From Acidobacteriaceae bacterium (lineage in GTDB: Bacteria; Acidobacteriota; Terriglobia; Terriglobales; Acidobacteriaceae): 64,000 bases of DNA. The position numbers and the translations under genes were made by a program. The notes under the pieces were generated by a model. That model searched no databases, was not told where the DNA came from, and saw only the letters and a list, made by a program, of their open reading frames with translations. The DNA lies in NCBI GenBank assembly GCA_027449545.1, contig DAIDLI010000122.1, positions 111,313 through 175,312 on the forward strand, read 5' to 3'. The first letter of the stretch is position 1. Each line of letters begins with the position of its first letter. Positions 1 to 7,361 of this stretch are shown piece after piece.

Positions 1-1040
1 GAGGGACCGCTGCCGCCGTGCAGGTTCACGCCGGTGTAGCCGTTGGCGGCCAGGTGCAGGGCATAGTCCGCGGCCCACATGGCCGCCGCGAAGACGTCGG
101 AGACGCCGGGCTTGCCGCCGCGAAAGCAGGTATTTCCCTCGGTCATGCGCAGGCTCACGCCCATCCTTCTGGATGCAGCCCTGGCGATATCGGCCATTCC
201 CTGGACTGTGGCCGCGGTTTGCGGGCTCAGCAGGTTGGGGATGTTCACGTTCGGGTTGGTGGCCGGACCGCCGAAGTAGTGATGGTGGGTGAGGCAGATC
301 ACCTTGGGCGGATTCTTGACGGTCGGCCAGAGAGCTGCGATCTCAGTGAGCCAGTCGAGGCGGCCGGCAATGTCGGGCATGCCGAACTGCGCGTTCGGCA
401 CGGCCTCGGTGATGGCGCGGGCGAAGGTCAGCCACTGCTCCAGATAGGTGCGCGGGTTCCAGGTCTTGGGGTCGCGCAGATGGCGGCTGAAGAGATCGAC
501 CTCGTTGCCCACCTGGAAGTATTCGAGGCGCGACCCCAGCGTTTTGGCCACGTAGGCCGCTTCCTGAGCGGCGCGCGCGGGCGTGTTGGTGCCCAGGTTG
601 AGGCCATAGATGCACTTCCAGCCGGTGGCGCGCAGGAAGGCTTCCAGGTTGTTCACGGCTTCGGCGGAGACGGGATAGTACTGGGCCTGCGGCTCGCCGG
701 CGGGCGCGCGGGTCTGCGGGTGCTGCGGCTCGGGCGCATTCGGCGTCGGCTTCCACCAGCCGTACTCGCTGGTGTTGCCGCCGAGGCGGAGCACGCCTCG
801 GCTGGAGAGCGCGCGGAACTGGGCGATGAGGCCGGTGTTGGCGGCGGAGAAGAAGGCCGGGTCTTTGAGCTGCTGAATCTCGTAGGAGAGCCCCACAAAA
901 CCGGCGGGCATCTGCGGGCCGGTGGCTTGCGCCGGCAGGACCAGCGAAACATGCACTCCTGCCGCTTGCGGGTGGAGATGTGCAGCGGCCAGGGAGGCCG
1001 CCGCGCCGGCAAGAAAGGTGCGACGGGTCAATTTCGGCAT
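1..1040 (-). CDS. GH79-type glycoside hydrolase (beta-glucuronidase-like), Tat-exported, 3' end cut by the window
   Basis: This frame is absent from the ORF track because it has no stop inside the window; I translated it by hand from the ATG at 1040. About 346 residues are visible. The N-terminus carries a twin-arginine signal (LTRRTFLAG) and a short hydrophobic stretch, so export by Tat is likely. The body looks like the (beta/alpha)8 domain of GH79 or a related clan-A family: LRLGGNTSEYGWW near residue 85, YFQVGNEVD with the likely acid/base Glu at about 180, and RMTEGNT with the likely nucleophile Glu at about 301. GH79 members remove glucuronic acid or its methyl ether from polysaccharides, and one is known from Acidobacterium capsulatum. 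The C-terminal beta-domain lies outside the window. It is divergent from the sigma factor gene. The exact substrate is not readable, and a neighbouring clan-A family is the alternative. Confidence 0.8.
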   Translation of the reverse strand, partial: MPKLTRRTFLAGAAASLAAAHLHPQAAGVHVSLVLPAQATGPQMPAGFVGLSYEIQQLKDPAFFSAANTGLIAQFRALSSRGVLRLGGNTSEYGWWKPTPNAPEPQHPQTRAPAGEPQAQYYPVSAEAVNNLEAFLRATGWKCIYGLNLGTNTPARAAQEAAYVAKTLGSRLEYFQVGNEVDLFSRHLRDPKTWNPRTYLEQWLTFARAITEAVPNAQFGMPDIAGRLDWLTEIAALWPTVKNPPKVICLTHHHYFGGPATNPNVNIPNLLSPQTAATVQGMADIARAASRRMGVSLRMTEGNTCFRGGKPGVSDVFAAAMWAADYALHLAANGYTGVNLHGGSGP

Positions 1041-1252
1041 CGCCCAACAGTGTACCCGCCGCGGCGGGAGCCGCGACCGGCGCGCCGGGCGGGGAAACCG
1101 CTATGCGGATTGCAGGTGCAACCAGGCGGTCCCGCGCCTGCGGCGGCGACGGGCGATTCGATTTTCCTGGCAGGGCAGTTGTGCCGGCGTTTTGTTGCCG
1201 GGGCCGCAGCCTACTGCCTGCACGCCTATACTGACTGTGAGCCCGTCTGCCC

Positions 1253-2140
1253 ATGCGCCCCGAACTCAATCAGGCTGTAACTTTGCTGCGGACCAACACG
1301 CCCGAGGCGGTGGACCAGGCGCTCGCCTTGCTCCAGAACACGGTTTTCTCGTTCAGCATGAAGCTTTGCGGTCACCGCGAGGACGCCGAAGACACCATGC
1401 AGGAGGTGCTGTACCGGTCGCTGCGCCACCTGGCCCGCATTGAGGAGCCGCGGGCGCTGGCGGTATGGCTGTACACGGTGACGCGCAACCGCTGCTGGCG
1501 CATGCGCAAGACCAGTTCGTACGCGCCGCGGCAGACGCTTTCTCTGGATGAGCTGGTGCCCACCGACGCCGAGCTGGCGCGGCTGCTCCAGGATCCGGGC
1601 GCCGGACCCGAGCAGGCCGCGCTGGTGGAAGAGCAGATCGAGCAGCTTCACCAGGCGGTGTTGCGGATTCCGCCGCAGCTTCGGATCGTGCTGATTTTGC
1701 ACGACATGGAGGAGCTGCCGACCGAGGATGTGGCGCAGATCCTGAACGTGAAGCCGGGGACGGTGCGGGTGCGCCTGCACCGCGCGCGGCTGGCGGTGCG
1801 CAAGGAGCTGAGCCAGCCGGCGGGGGCTGTCGCCGCGCCGCCCAAGCCCGCACCAAAAAGGGCAAAGGCATCGCGCCGCGTGCCGGCCGCCTGCCGCGAC
1901 CTGTTCGCCAATCTCAGCGAGTATCTGGATGAGCGGGTGGAGCCGCGCACCTGCGAGGAGATCCGCCAGCACATCGAGGGCTGCCCCTCGTGTGTGGCCT
2001 TTCTGCGCGACCTGCGCGGGGCCATCGACCGCTGCCGGGCGATGGACGCCACCTGCGACCCGGCGGTTGCGCGGCGGTTGCGGTCCATCCTGACGCGCGA
2101 GTACCTGCGGCTGGTGGAACAGCCGGCGGTGAAGCGGTAG
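1253..2140 (+). CDS. ECF-type RNA polymerase sigma factor with fused C-terminal zinc-finger (zf-HC2-like) domain
   Basis: A 295-residue sigma-70 family protein. Region 2 spans about residues 20-90 (HREDAEDTMQEV, then AVWLYTVTRNRCWR). Region 4 spans about 125-185 with the helix-turn-helix EDVAQILNVKPGTVRVRLHRAR. After a Pro/Ala/Lys linker (about 188-210) comes an extra domain: Cys214, His240, Cys244 and Cys247 in the pattern C...HIEGCPSC, which resembles the zinc-binding anti-sigma domain of ZAS proteins. Ordinary ECF factors of about 180-200 residues lack it, so the protein may contain its own inhibitory or sensing module. No separate anti-sigma gene lies next to it. The ATG follows a TATACT (-10-like) element by 20 bp, but no clear -35 is visible. 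Divergent transcription from the GH79 gene suggests, without proving, a shared control region. The target regulon is unknown. Confidence 0.85.
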   Translation: MRPELNQAVTLLRTNTPEAVDQALALLQNTVFSFSMKLCGHREDAEDTMQEVLYRSLRHLARIEEPRALAVWLYTVTRNRCWRMRKTSSYAPRQTLSLDELVPTDAELARLLQDPGAGPEQAALVEEQIEQLHQAVLRIPPQLRIVLILHDMEELPTEDVAQILNVKPGTVRVRLHRARLAVRKELSQPAGAVAAPPKPAPKRAKASRRVPAACRDLFANLSEYLDERVEPRTCEEIRQHIEGCPSCVAFLRDLRGAIDRCRAMDATCDPAVARRLRSILTREYLRLVEQPAVKR

Positions 2141-2174
2141 GGCTGGGTTCGGGGGGATAGCCGCCCGGGACCAC

Positions 2175-2190
2175 TGTGAGCCAGCTCACA
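2175..2190. promoter_or_regulatory. TGTGA-N6-TCACA palindrome: CRP/FNR-family-like operator, or a short terminator hairpin
   Basis: The sequence TGTGAGCCAGCTCACA has both CRP consensus half-sites with the canonical six-base spacer. It lies 34 bp after the sigma factor stop and is followed by TTTT. As RNA it could form a six-bp stem with a four-base loop, so it may instead be a weak intrinsic terminator. Its position between convergent genes favours the terminator reading. The repeats start 36 bp downstream. Confidence 0.4.
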
Positions 2191-2226
2191 TTTTGCGGGA
2201 TTCGCGTTGCGATTTTGAAGACGTAA

Positions 2227-2343
2227 GTGTGAGAAACAAAAGACTTCCGGAAGACCGTTTTGTAGGTGTGGGAAATAAAAGAGTTAAGTCCTTTTGGTGT
2301 GTATGTGTGGAATATAAACGACTTATTGATGGTTCCTCGCCCG
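2227..2343. repeat. Three tandem repeats of exactly 39 bp with a conserved first half
   Basis: Units begin at 2227, 2266 and 2305. The first 20 bases of each unit are conserved (about GTGTGrGAAAyAAAaGActt, 15-17 of 20 identical in pairwise comparison), while the remaining 19 bases differ. This is a direct-repeat array with variable second halves and only three units. Translated in the + frame, the repeats give a 13-residue motif of the type VxVxNKRL. Function is unknown. Possibilities are protein-binding iterons or a decayed dispersed repeat. Confidence 0.7.
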
Positions 2344-2616
2344 TGTTGCCGGATGGGCCGTCTGATGGCGAATCCGATCGCGTGAGGATGCCTGAGGCGA
2401 TTACGTTTCTATTGTGAAGGCTGGCGCGAATTCACTCGCAAACTGGGGGAGATTTTTTGGGATTCCATGAGTGAGTTGGCCTGTGATCGCCAATAGACGG
2501 CACGAGGCCACCGACCCTTTCAGTCTGTCAATTGTAAAAATAATCGCCGCTCGTGTTGCGACGGTCCAAGCCGATTCGCTTCGACAGGCTGCCAGCGAAT
2601 TGTCGATTTCATCCTC

Positions 2617-4398
2617 TTAACGTTCAAGTTCCGCGATGTTCAGGCGACCCAACAATTCAGAGACTAAATCCTGCAGCGGCTTCAATTGGTCAGCGCTCGG
2701 CGACTTCTTTATGGTCTCCACAGCTAATTCCGCGAAATCGCGCTTGTGCTTTTCGGCAACCCGCTTACGTGCAATCACAAGCAGGCAAGGATCCTGAAGC
2801 TTCTCTTTTAGCCAATCATTGAAGGTTATATTGGTCTCTTGAAAGTTATAGAGCCTGGGTAAGCCGGGGCGATCTTCCAGCCATCCTTTGCTCTCTGCCG
2901 TTTGCCAGACTTCGTACGGGCAAAGCTCTTCGATAGCAGTTTGGAGTCGTATCCCGGATCTGACGATCTGCCGAGAGAGCCCTGCAGGATTTATCTTGTG
3001 CTTGAATGCCGTGGTGGCTCCGTTTGCGCGCTCCTCAACGAAGCGCTGGAACTCCTGCAAAGACGGCTGACTAGCGTCGTCGCCGTCGAATAGCCCAACC
3101 GCGCATGCTGAAGGACGACTGTAATGCCACGCGATGAGACTGTCCTTTACCCACGAGTGGCCGCCGCCGTTGCGTTCGGAGCACGAAACCCGCACCGTCT
3201 GCGCATCCGTGAAGAATCGCGCGATGGCTGCCCTGATAATTGCTTGGTCAGACGGACCTTCAACAAAGATTGTAGGCTTGTCGGTAGACATGCCTTCGTT
3301 GATTCTGCGTTGGAGCCGATCAACCCTCTCTTTCCACTCGCGAACGTGCGGTTCGACCAGGTCAAGGAAGCCAATCGATGAGTGGATCGCCATCAGGTCG
3401 CTCGGTTGCCCGGGAACTCGCGTCGTCACCTGTGTGCCAGTCGGGTCCAGCTTGACCTCCGCCAACGATACTCCGTCGTTCACATGAGGTTGCAAGACAG
3501 AGTAGAAAACCGGGGAATGGGTCGTAAGGAAGGTCTGTGTAGAGCCTGAGTTCTGCAGGAAGAATTCAGCCAATTCAAAGCAACGACGGGTCTCTAAATT
3601 GTTTTCGGGCTCCTCGTACCCCCATACGGTCTCCACTCGCGGGCGGCCATGCGCGGATAGATGATTAGCTTGGAGCGCGAGCCAACGCAAGATTATGGGT
3701 ATGTGCCTGACCTTGATCCCATCGCCGCGCTGTGAGAGTGCAACTCGATGACTTCCGGTGTTTGAATGAAATTCAAGGTCAGTGAAAAGCCGCCTTAGGT
3801 CGCTTGGGAGTTCAAGGTCAGACTTAAGCCCAAGCTGGTTTTCAAGGTCTAGCAGAATTCCGCCGGTATGGCTCCTGATCGCTTCGGTGAAGTTTGCCGC
3901 AGCGGTCCTGATATCGCTCCGCACGGTTGCGTCGAGCATGTCGTGAACAGAGCCCAAGAGCTTCTCGAAATACTCCGCGCCTTTGATAGCCGGAACGTAT
4001 TCGTAGCGCATCGTTTTGAGATATGCGTAAGCTTTTGAACGCGCAGGCAGATCCCCTCCGTCCGCGAGCTTGATGTCCTCCCTGTGGAGGCCCGTCTTGC
4101 GCCAAATTCGTTTCCAAACCACGCGTTGATCAACGCTGAAGGACTCGGGCAGTTTAAATGTGAGTGCTATCTCAATTTGTGGGGCCTTACCTTTCACTTC
4201 TTTGGCGTACCCACTGTAGTCCACCATCCAGTTGATCTCGTATTGTCTCGTCTCGCTGTTAAAGAATAGATCGAGAGCACGGAGTAGGTTCGATTTGCCC
4301 TCGTCATTACAGCCGACGAAGACAGTCAGAGCCTTCGCGGGAACCGATACGTCCGCCAAGGAACGGAAATTCTTGATTCTGATATGCTCAATCGACAC
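2617..4398 (-). CDS. OLD-family ATP-dependent nuclease (AAA/ABC ATPase plus TOPRIM domain)
   Basis: A 593-residue protein starting at a GTG with a GGAG ribosome-binding site nine bases upstream. The N-terminus is RecF/SMC-like (IRIKNFRSL). The Walker A motif is GCNDEGKSN (29-37), a signature-like segment LSQRGDGIK lies at 221-229, a Walker B-like segment VWGYEEPENN at 258-267 and a switch histidine in TTHSP at 292-296. A TOPRIM domain follows: IFVEGPSD (catalytic Glu380) and LFDGDD (Asp438, Asp440). This is the OLD (overcoming lysogenisation defect) architecture, found in phage exclusion and defence systems. No UvrD-like helicase (GajB), retron reverse transcriptase or other partner is adjacent, so it looks like a standalone class 1 protein. 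The gene is clearly less GC-rich than its neighbours, which suggests horizontal acquisition. The target is not readable. Confidence 0.85.
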   Translation of the reverse strand: MSIEHIRIKNFRSLADVSVPAKALTVFVGCNDEGKSNLLRALDLFFNSETRQYEINWMVDYSGYAKEVKGKAPQIEIALTFKLPESFSVDQRVVWKRIWRKTGLHREDIKLADGGDLPARSKAYAYLKTMRYEYVPAIKGAEYFEKLLGSVHDMLDATVRSDIRTAAANFTEAIRSHTGGILLDLENQLGLKSDLELPSDLRRLFTDLEFHSNTGSHRVALSQRGDGIKVRHIPIILRWLALQANHLSAHGRPRVETVWGYEEPENNLETRRCFELAEFFLQNSGSTQTFLTTHSPVFYSVLQPHVNDGVSLAEVKLDPTGTQVTTRVPGQPSDLMAIHSSIGFLDLVEPHVREWKERVDRLQRRINEGMSTDKPTIFVEGPSDQAIIRAAIARFFTDAQTVRVSCSERNGGGHSWVKDSLIAWHYSRPSACAVGLFDGDDASQPSLQEFQRFVEERANGATTAFKHKINPAGLSRQIVRSGIRLQTAIEELCPYEVWQTAESKGWLEDRPGLPRLYNFQETNITFNDWLKEKLQDPCLLVIARKRVAEKHKRDFAELAVETIKKSPSADQLKPLQDLVSELLGRLNIAELER

Positions 4399-4583
4399 TA
4401 GCGCTATCTCCGCCAGCTATCCGCAATGACTTGATGGAGCAATGATAAATCGCCAATGCACTCATCGAGCTCTGATCAGTAGTGGGAGTTAAGCTGGTCG
4501 CCGGTTTTGTCGGTCTGCAGTTCTCGTCGGAGAGAGGCGCGGTCCTTGATGGCGCGTGAGACCTCTGAGGCCATTGAGACGGC

Positions 4584-4620
4584 GCGGCCCTTCGGGCCGC
4601 GTTGATCGTTTTCTTTTTTT
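4584..4620 (+). terminator. GC-rich hairpin followed by a T-rich tract
   Basis: GCGGCCC-TTC-GGGCCGC forms a seven-bp stem (4584-4600), followed by a short spacer and TTTTCTTTTTTT to 4620. The form is that of an intrinsic terminator for + strand transcription, although no + strand gene lies directly upstream. The 10-base gap between stem and T-run is long for a classical terminator. Confidence 0.4.
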
Positions 4621-4721
4621 GGGGGGGACGTTTCCCCGGATTGCGTCCTTGCCTGCGTCGCGGACTTCATCCGGGGCTAACTTCCTGCGACCCCTCCGGG
4701 GTCTGCTGCCGCTGCGCGGTT

Positions 4722-4750
4722 GGGTTGGGGCGTGGGTCGGGGGTTTGGGG
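4722..4750 (+). other. G-quadruplex motif with five G-tracts
   Basis: Five runs of three or more G occur with loops of two or three bases: GGG-TT-GGGG-CGT-GGG-TC-GGGGG-TTT-GGGG. This fits the canonical G3+N1-7 rule with one tract to spare. It is intergenic, about 320 bp upstream of the OLD gene start and about 250 bp upstream of the RDD gene. On the minus strand it would be a C-rich tract. Confidence 0.7.
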
Positions 4751-4765
4751 TCGTGGTCTCCTGAT

Positions 4766-4889
4766 GATCGTGCTGACATAGGCCCTGAAGGAACTTGGAC
4801 GGCCACCTGCCATTTTGCGCGCTCGTTGCAGCCGGTCAACGGAGAACGAGGTTGCCCTATCCCCGGTCCCCAAAAGCGAGGGACCGGGG
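4766..4889. repeat. Dispersed palindromic repeat element, copy A
   Basis: About 120 bp that recurs at 5651-5762. Shared blocks are ATCGTGC, TGAAGGA.CTTGG.CGGCC, ACCTGCCA, AACGAGGTTGCCCT and GGTCCCCAAAAGCGAGGGACC. The 3' end is a perfect 10-bp inverted repeat: CCCCGGTCCC (4861-4870), a nine-base loop, GGGACCGGGG (4880-4889). A partial third copy of only the left part lies at 4914-4952. The form is REP/MITE-like, and it generates spurious open frames. Confidence 0.75.
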
Positions 4890-4999
4890 GCACAGTCATT
4901 GGTGGTTAGGCGAGCATCGTGCGGGCATAAACGGTGAAGGAGTTGGGTGGGCTAGTTGGTGTGCGCGAAGGGCACGATTTGAGAGTTTACAATCCCCCC

Positions 5000-5629
5000 A
5001 TGAAGACCTTCTCCGCCCATGAGACTGTCTGGCTACAGGAGCTTGACGGCATCGAGCTGGCTGGATTCTGGCAGCGCGCCATCGCTTTTGCGATCGACGG
5101 GCTCATCGTCGGCTTGGCGTACTCCATTCTTCTCTCCGCGTTCGTCACCGTCTACGTCAACCGCTATCCCCACTCCCGCATTGCCGCCAGCTTCTCCAGT
5201 GCGGTCGACCAGGTGCAGACGTACGGCGAAGGTGAGCGCGCCCACCGCACCCTCGACGAGGAGGTCCATCGCAAGCTGCGCGATGGAGCCGTCGATCTCA
5301 TCCAGGGCATCCTCGTTCCCGTTCTCTATTTCGGTATATTCCTGTGGCGCGGCAACGGACGCACCCCTGGCAAACGCATCATGAAGATCCGGGTGGTCTC
5401 GCTGGTCCACACCCACATCAGCTTTTGGCATGCCGCCGAACGAGCCCTCGGCTACGGAGCCGCTCTCCTGGAAGGAGGTTTCGGCTTCTTCCAGTTCTTC
5501 CTCCACCCCTACCGCCGCTGCGCCCAGGACCGCCTCGCCGAAACCATCGTCGTCACGGAACGGAGCTATGAGGAAAAGTTTGCCGCCAGCCTCGGGTCCC
5601 CGTCAGAATCTGACTCGGTTGCGTACTAG
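5000..5629 (+). CDS. RDD-family integral membrane protein
   Basis: I place the start at the ATG at 5000 (MKTFSAHETVW), 22 codons inside the track ORF, because the upstream codons translate a partial repeat copy. The protein has 209 residues. GFWQRAIAFAIDGLIV (about residues 23-38) is the typical RDD opening helix with conserved Arg and Asp, and GNGRTPGKRIMKIRVV (about 122-137) is the second RDD hallmark. Two or three membrane segments are visible. RDD proteins are small inner-membrane proteins, some of which act in ion transport, but most are uncharacterised. The gene stands alone, flanked on both sides by copies of the dispersed repeat, so it gives no operon clue to its role. Confidence 0.75.
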   Translation: MKTFSAHETVWLQELDGIELAGFWQRAIAFAIDGLIVGLAYSILLSAFVTVYVNRYPHSRIAASFSSAVDQVQTYGEGERAHRTLDEEVHRKLRDGAVDLIQGILVPVLYFGIFLWRGNGRTPGKRIMKIRVVSLVHTHISFWHAAERALGYGAALLEGGFGFFQFFLHPYRRCAQDRLAETIVVTERSYEEKFAASLGSPSESDSVAY

Positions 5630-5999
5630 GGCGGCGGCCTGGGGATGGATCATCGTGCAGGCGTGTAGGGTGAAGGACTTGGGCGGCCGACCTGCCAGCG
5701 AGTAGACGGACAACGAGGTTGCCCTGTCCCGGTCCCCAAAAGCGAGGGACCGGGGACACATTCCTTTGTGGCTGGGGGCTCCGTAAGACCAGGGCCAGCG
5801 GGCCCTTCGCGGGTCTCGGAGGCGAGACTGGGCACGGATCTTCGTATCAGGCTGGGTGTGACTTGCGCCACCGGCTTGCCGCTTCTGCGTTGATTTCTCA
5901 GACCGTTTTGGGATTTCTGGGAAAGAATTGGTGCTCAATTTGTAACGAATCTGCGCCGGCAGGTATCTGTTCCCGTGAATGCCCCCAAAGGGAACGGGA
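5630..5999. other. Intergenic region upstream of the first efflux operon
   Basis: Contains repeat copy B (5651-5762), then about 240 bp with a GGGCC/GGCCC-rich segment near 5792-5815. I see no convincing promoter, operator or gene. The long minus-strand frame 5898-7373 that overlaps it is a GC-rich shadow of the TolC-type gene. Confidence 0.5.
5651..5762. repeat. Dispersed palindromic repeat element, copy B
   Basis: Second full copy of the element at 4766-4889. Its palindrome, TGTCCCGGTCCC (5725-5736), loop CAAAAGCGA, GGGACCGGGGACA (5746-5758), is the same hairpin with one bulged G. The two full copies are in the same orientation and bracket the RDD gene. Confidence 0.75.
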
Positions 6000-7361
6000 A
6001 TGATGAAGTCCTTCTGTTGTCTCGTCACATCTGTTGTGCTCGCCGTCGCCGCTTCTGGCGCGGCGGCACAGTCTCCGCCGCCACCGTTGACGCTGCGCCA
6101 GGCCATCGACCAGGCGCTGGGCAAAAACCCGGCAGCCGCCGTGGCCAAGGCCGACCAGGACGCCGCCGACGCGGCGGCCAAGCAGGCCCGCACCGCGTAT
6201 CTGCCGCTGCTTGGCTTTACCGAAGACATCTCGCGCGGCAACGATCCGGTGTATGTCTTCGGTTCGCGGCTGCGCCAGCAGCAGTTCACGCAGGCGAACT
6301 TCGCGCTGAACGCGCTGAACCGGCCGCAGCCGATCGGCGACTTTGTGACCCGCTTCAAGGGCTCGTGGATGGCGTTCGACAGCTTCCAGACGCAGCGCCA
6401 GATTCACCGCGCCGATCTGTTCCGCAAGAGCGCGGCCTCGGCCTCGGATGCGGCCAACCAGCAGATTGTGATGGGCGTGGTGAGCGCCTACCAGTCGGTG
6501 CTGTACGCGGAGCGGGCGCTGGAAGTGGCGCAGCACGAGCAGCAGACCGCGCAGGCGCTGCTGAACGATGTGAGCCAGCACGTGAAAGCCGGGCTGGCGG
6601 TGGATTCGGACCGCATGGCGGCCGAGGTGAACGTGGCCGCGCGCAAGCAGGAGCTGATCGCGGCGCAGGGCAATCTGGACCTGGCCTGGGCGGACCTGCG
6701 CCTGGCCATGGGCGTCCAGGACCTGCCGCAGACGGCGCTGGCGCCCATTCAGGCGCGCAATTTTCCCGACAGCACGCTGGATCAGGAGCTGGCCGAGGCG
6801 GCCAAGAATCGTCCCGATTTGAAGGCGATGGGCGAGGCGACGCAGGCGCAGAAGATGGCGGTGGCGGCGGCGCGTTCCGCGTTCGGCCCGCAAATCAGCG
6901 CTTATGGCAACTGGGAGCAGGACCGGCCCACCTTCACCGGAGCGGGCGGCAACAACTGGGTGGCCGGCGTGCAGCTCAATATGGATATTCTGCCCATCGG
7001 CAAGCGCGACCAACTGGCTAGCGAGCGTGCCGGCGAGATGAAGGCCAATGCCCAGCTCGAGCAGGCGCGGCAGCAACTGCGGCTGGACGTGAGCCGCGCA
7101 CACATTCAGCGCCAGACCGCCGAGCTCCAGGTGGCGACGGCGCAGGCGGCGATGAGCCAGGCCGCCGAGAACCTGCGCATCCTTCACAACCGCTATACCG
7201 CGGGGCTGGCCACCATCACCGATCTGCTGCGCGCCGAGGATGCCAACCGGGCCAGCCAATCCAACTACTGGCGCGCCGTCTACGGCAACGCCACTGCTTA
7301 TGCGCAATTGCTGTTCGCGGAAGGGCTCCTGACCCCCGGCGCAGCGGAGGATCTGCAATGA
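6000..7361 (+). CDS. TolC-family outer membrane efflux protein
   Basis: I choose the ATG at 6000 (MMKSFCC), preceded by the purine-rich AAAGGGAACGGGA; the track start at 5979 is seven codons upstream. The roughly 453-residue protein has a signal peptide (VVLAVAASGAAAQ) followed by LTLRQAIDQALGKNP, the usual start of an outer membrane efflux repeat. Two Ala/Gln-rich coiled-coil halves follow, with a second OEP repeat after about residue 240. It would form the trimeric outer membrane and periplasmic channel for the pump encoded directly downstream. Its stop overlaps the adaptor start by four bases (ATGA), so translation is probably coupled. The substrate is not evident. Confidence 0.9.
   Translation: MMKSFCCLVTSVVLAVAASGAAAQSPPPPLTLRQAIDQALGKNPAAAVAKADQDAADAAAKQARTAYLPLLGFTEDISRGNDPVYVFGSRLRQQQFTQANFALNALNRPQPIGDFVTRFKGSWMAFDSFQTQRQIHRADLFRKSAASASDAANQQIVMGVVSAYQSVLYAERALEVAQHEQQTAQALLNDVSQHVKAGLAVDSDRMAAEVNVAARKQELIAAQGNLDLAWADLRLAMGVQDLPQTALAPIQARNFPDSTLDQELAEAAKNRPDLKAMGEATQAQKMAVAAARSAFGPQISAYGNWEQDRPTFTGAGGNNWVAGVQLNMDILPIGKRDQLASERAGEMKANAQLEQARQQLRLDVSRAHIQRQTAELQVATAQAAMSQAAENLRILHNRYTAGLATITDLLRAEDANRASQSNYWRAVYGNATAYAQLLFAEGLLTPGAAEDLQ

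Larger units (their letters stand above)
2141..2616. other. Intergenic region between convergent genes, without a convincing gene
   Basis: These 476 bp separate the sigma factor from the convergent OLD nuclease gene. They hold a TGTGA-N6-TCACA palindrome and three 39-bp tandem repeats, listed separately. A 74-codon open frame (2193-2417) exists only because 39 is a multiple of three, so the repeats stay open; it has no good ribosome-binding site. Base composition falls from the GC-rich sigma gene towards AT-richer sequence, which continues into the OLD gene. Confidence 0.6.
4399..4999. other. Intergenic, repeat-rich stretch without a convincing gene
   Basis: About 600 bp between the OLD gene and the RDD gene. 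It contains a terminator-like hairpin, a G-quadruplex motif and one full and one partial copy of a dispersed palindromic element. A short minus-strand open frame ends at 4476; its last 32 codons (starting MASEVSRAIKDRASL) look compositionally plausible, but I cannot assign it and do not call it. The plus-strand frame at 4556-4909 translates the repeat palindrome and is rejected. Confidence 0.55.

Noticed and set aside
343-1269. 308-aa minus-strand ORF at the left end
   Set aside because: Arg/Pro-rich shadow in the wrong frame. The real minus-strand gene is the GH79-type frame starting at 1040.
2227-2343. Possible CRISPR array
   Set aside because: Only three units, the conserved part differs at 3-5 of 20 positions, the spacer-like parts are 19 bases, and no cas genes are present.
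2193-2417. 74-codon + strand ORF over the 39-bp repeats
   Set aside because: It is open because the repeat length is a multiple of three. No ribosome-binding site and no recognisable domain.
2617-4398. Gabija or retron defence system
   Set aside because: No UvrD-like helicase, reverse transcriptase or structured ncRNA was found beside the OLD gene; only the nuclease is supported.
4556-4909. 117-aa + strand ORF and its minus-strand counterparts
   Set aside because: Translate the dispersed palindrome and G-rich tract; such frames are artefacts of the repeat.
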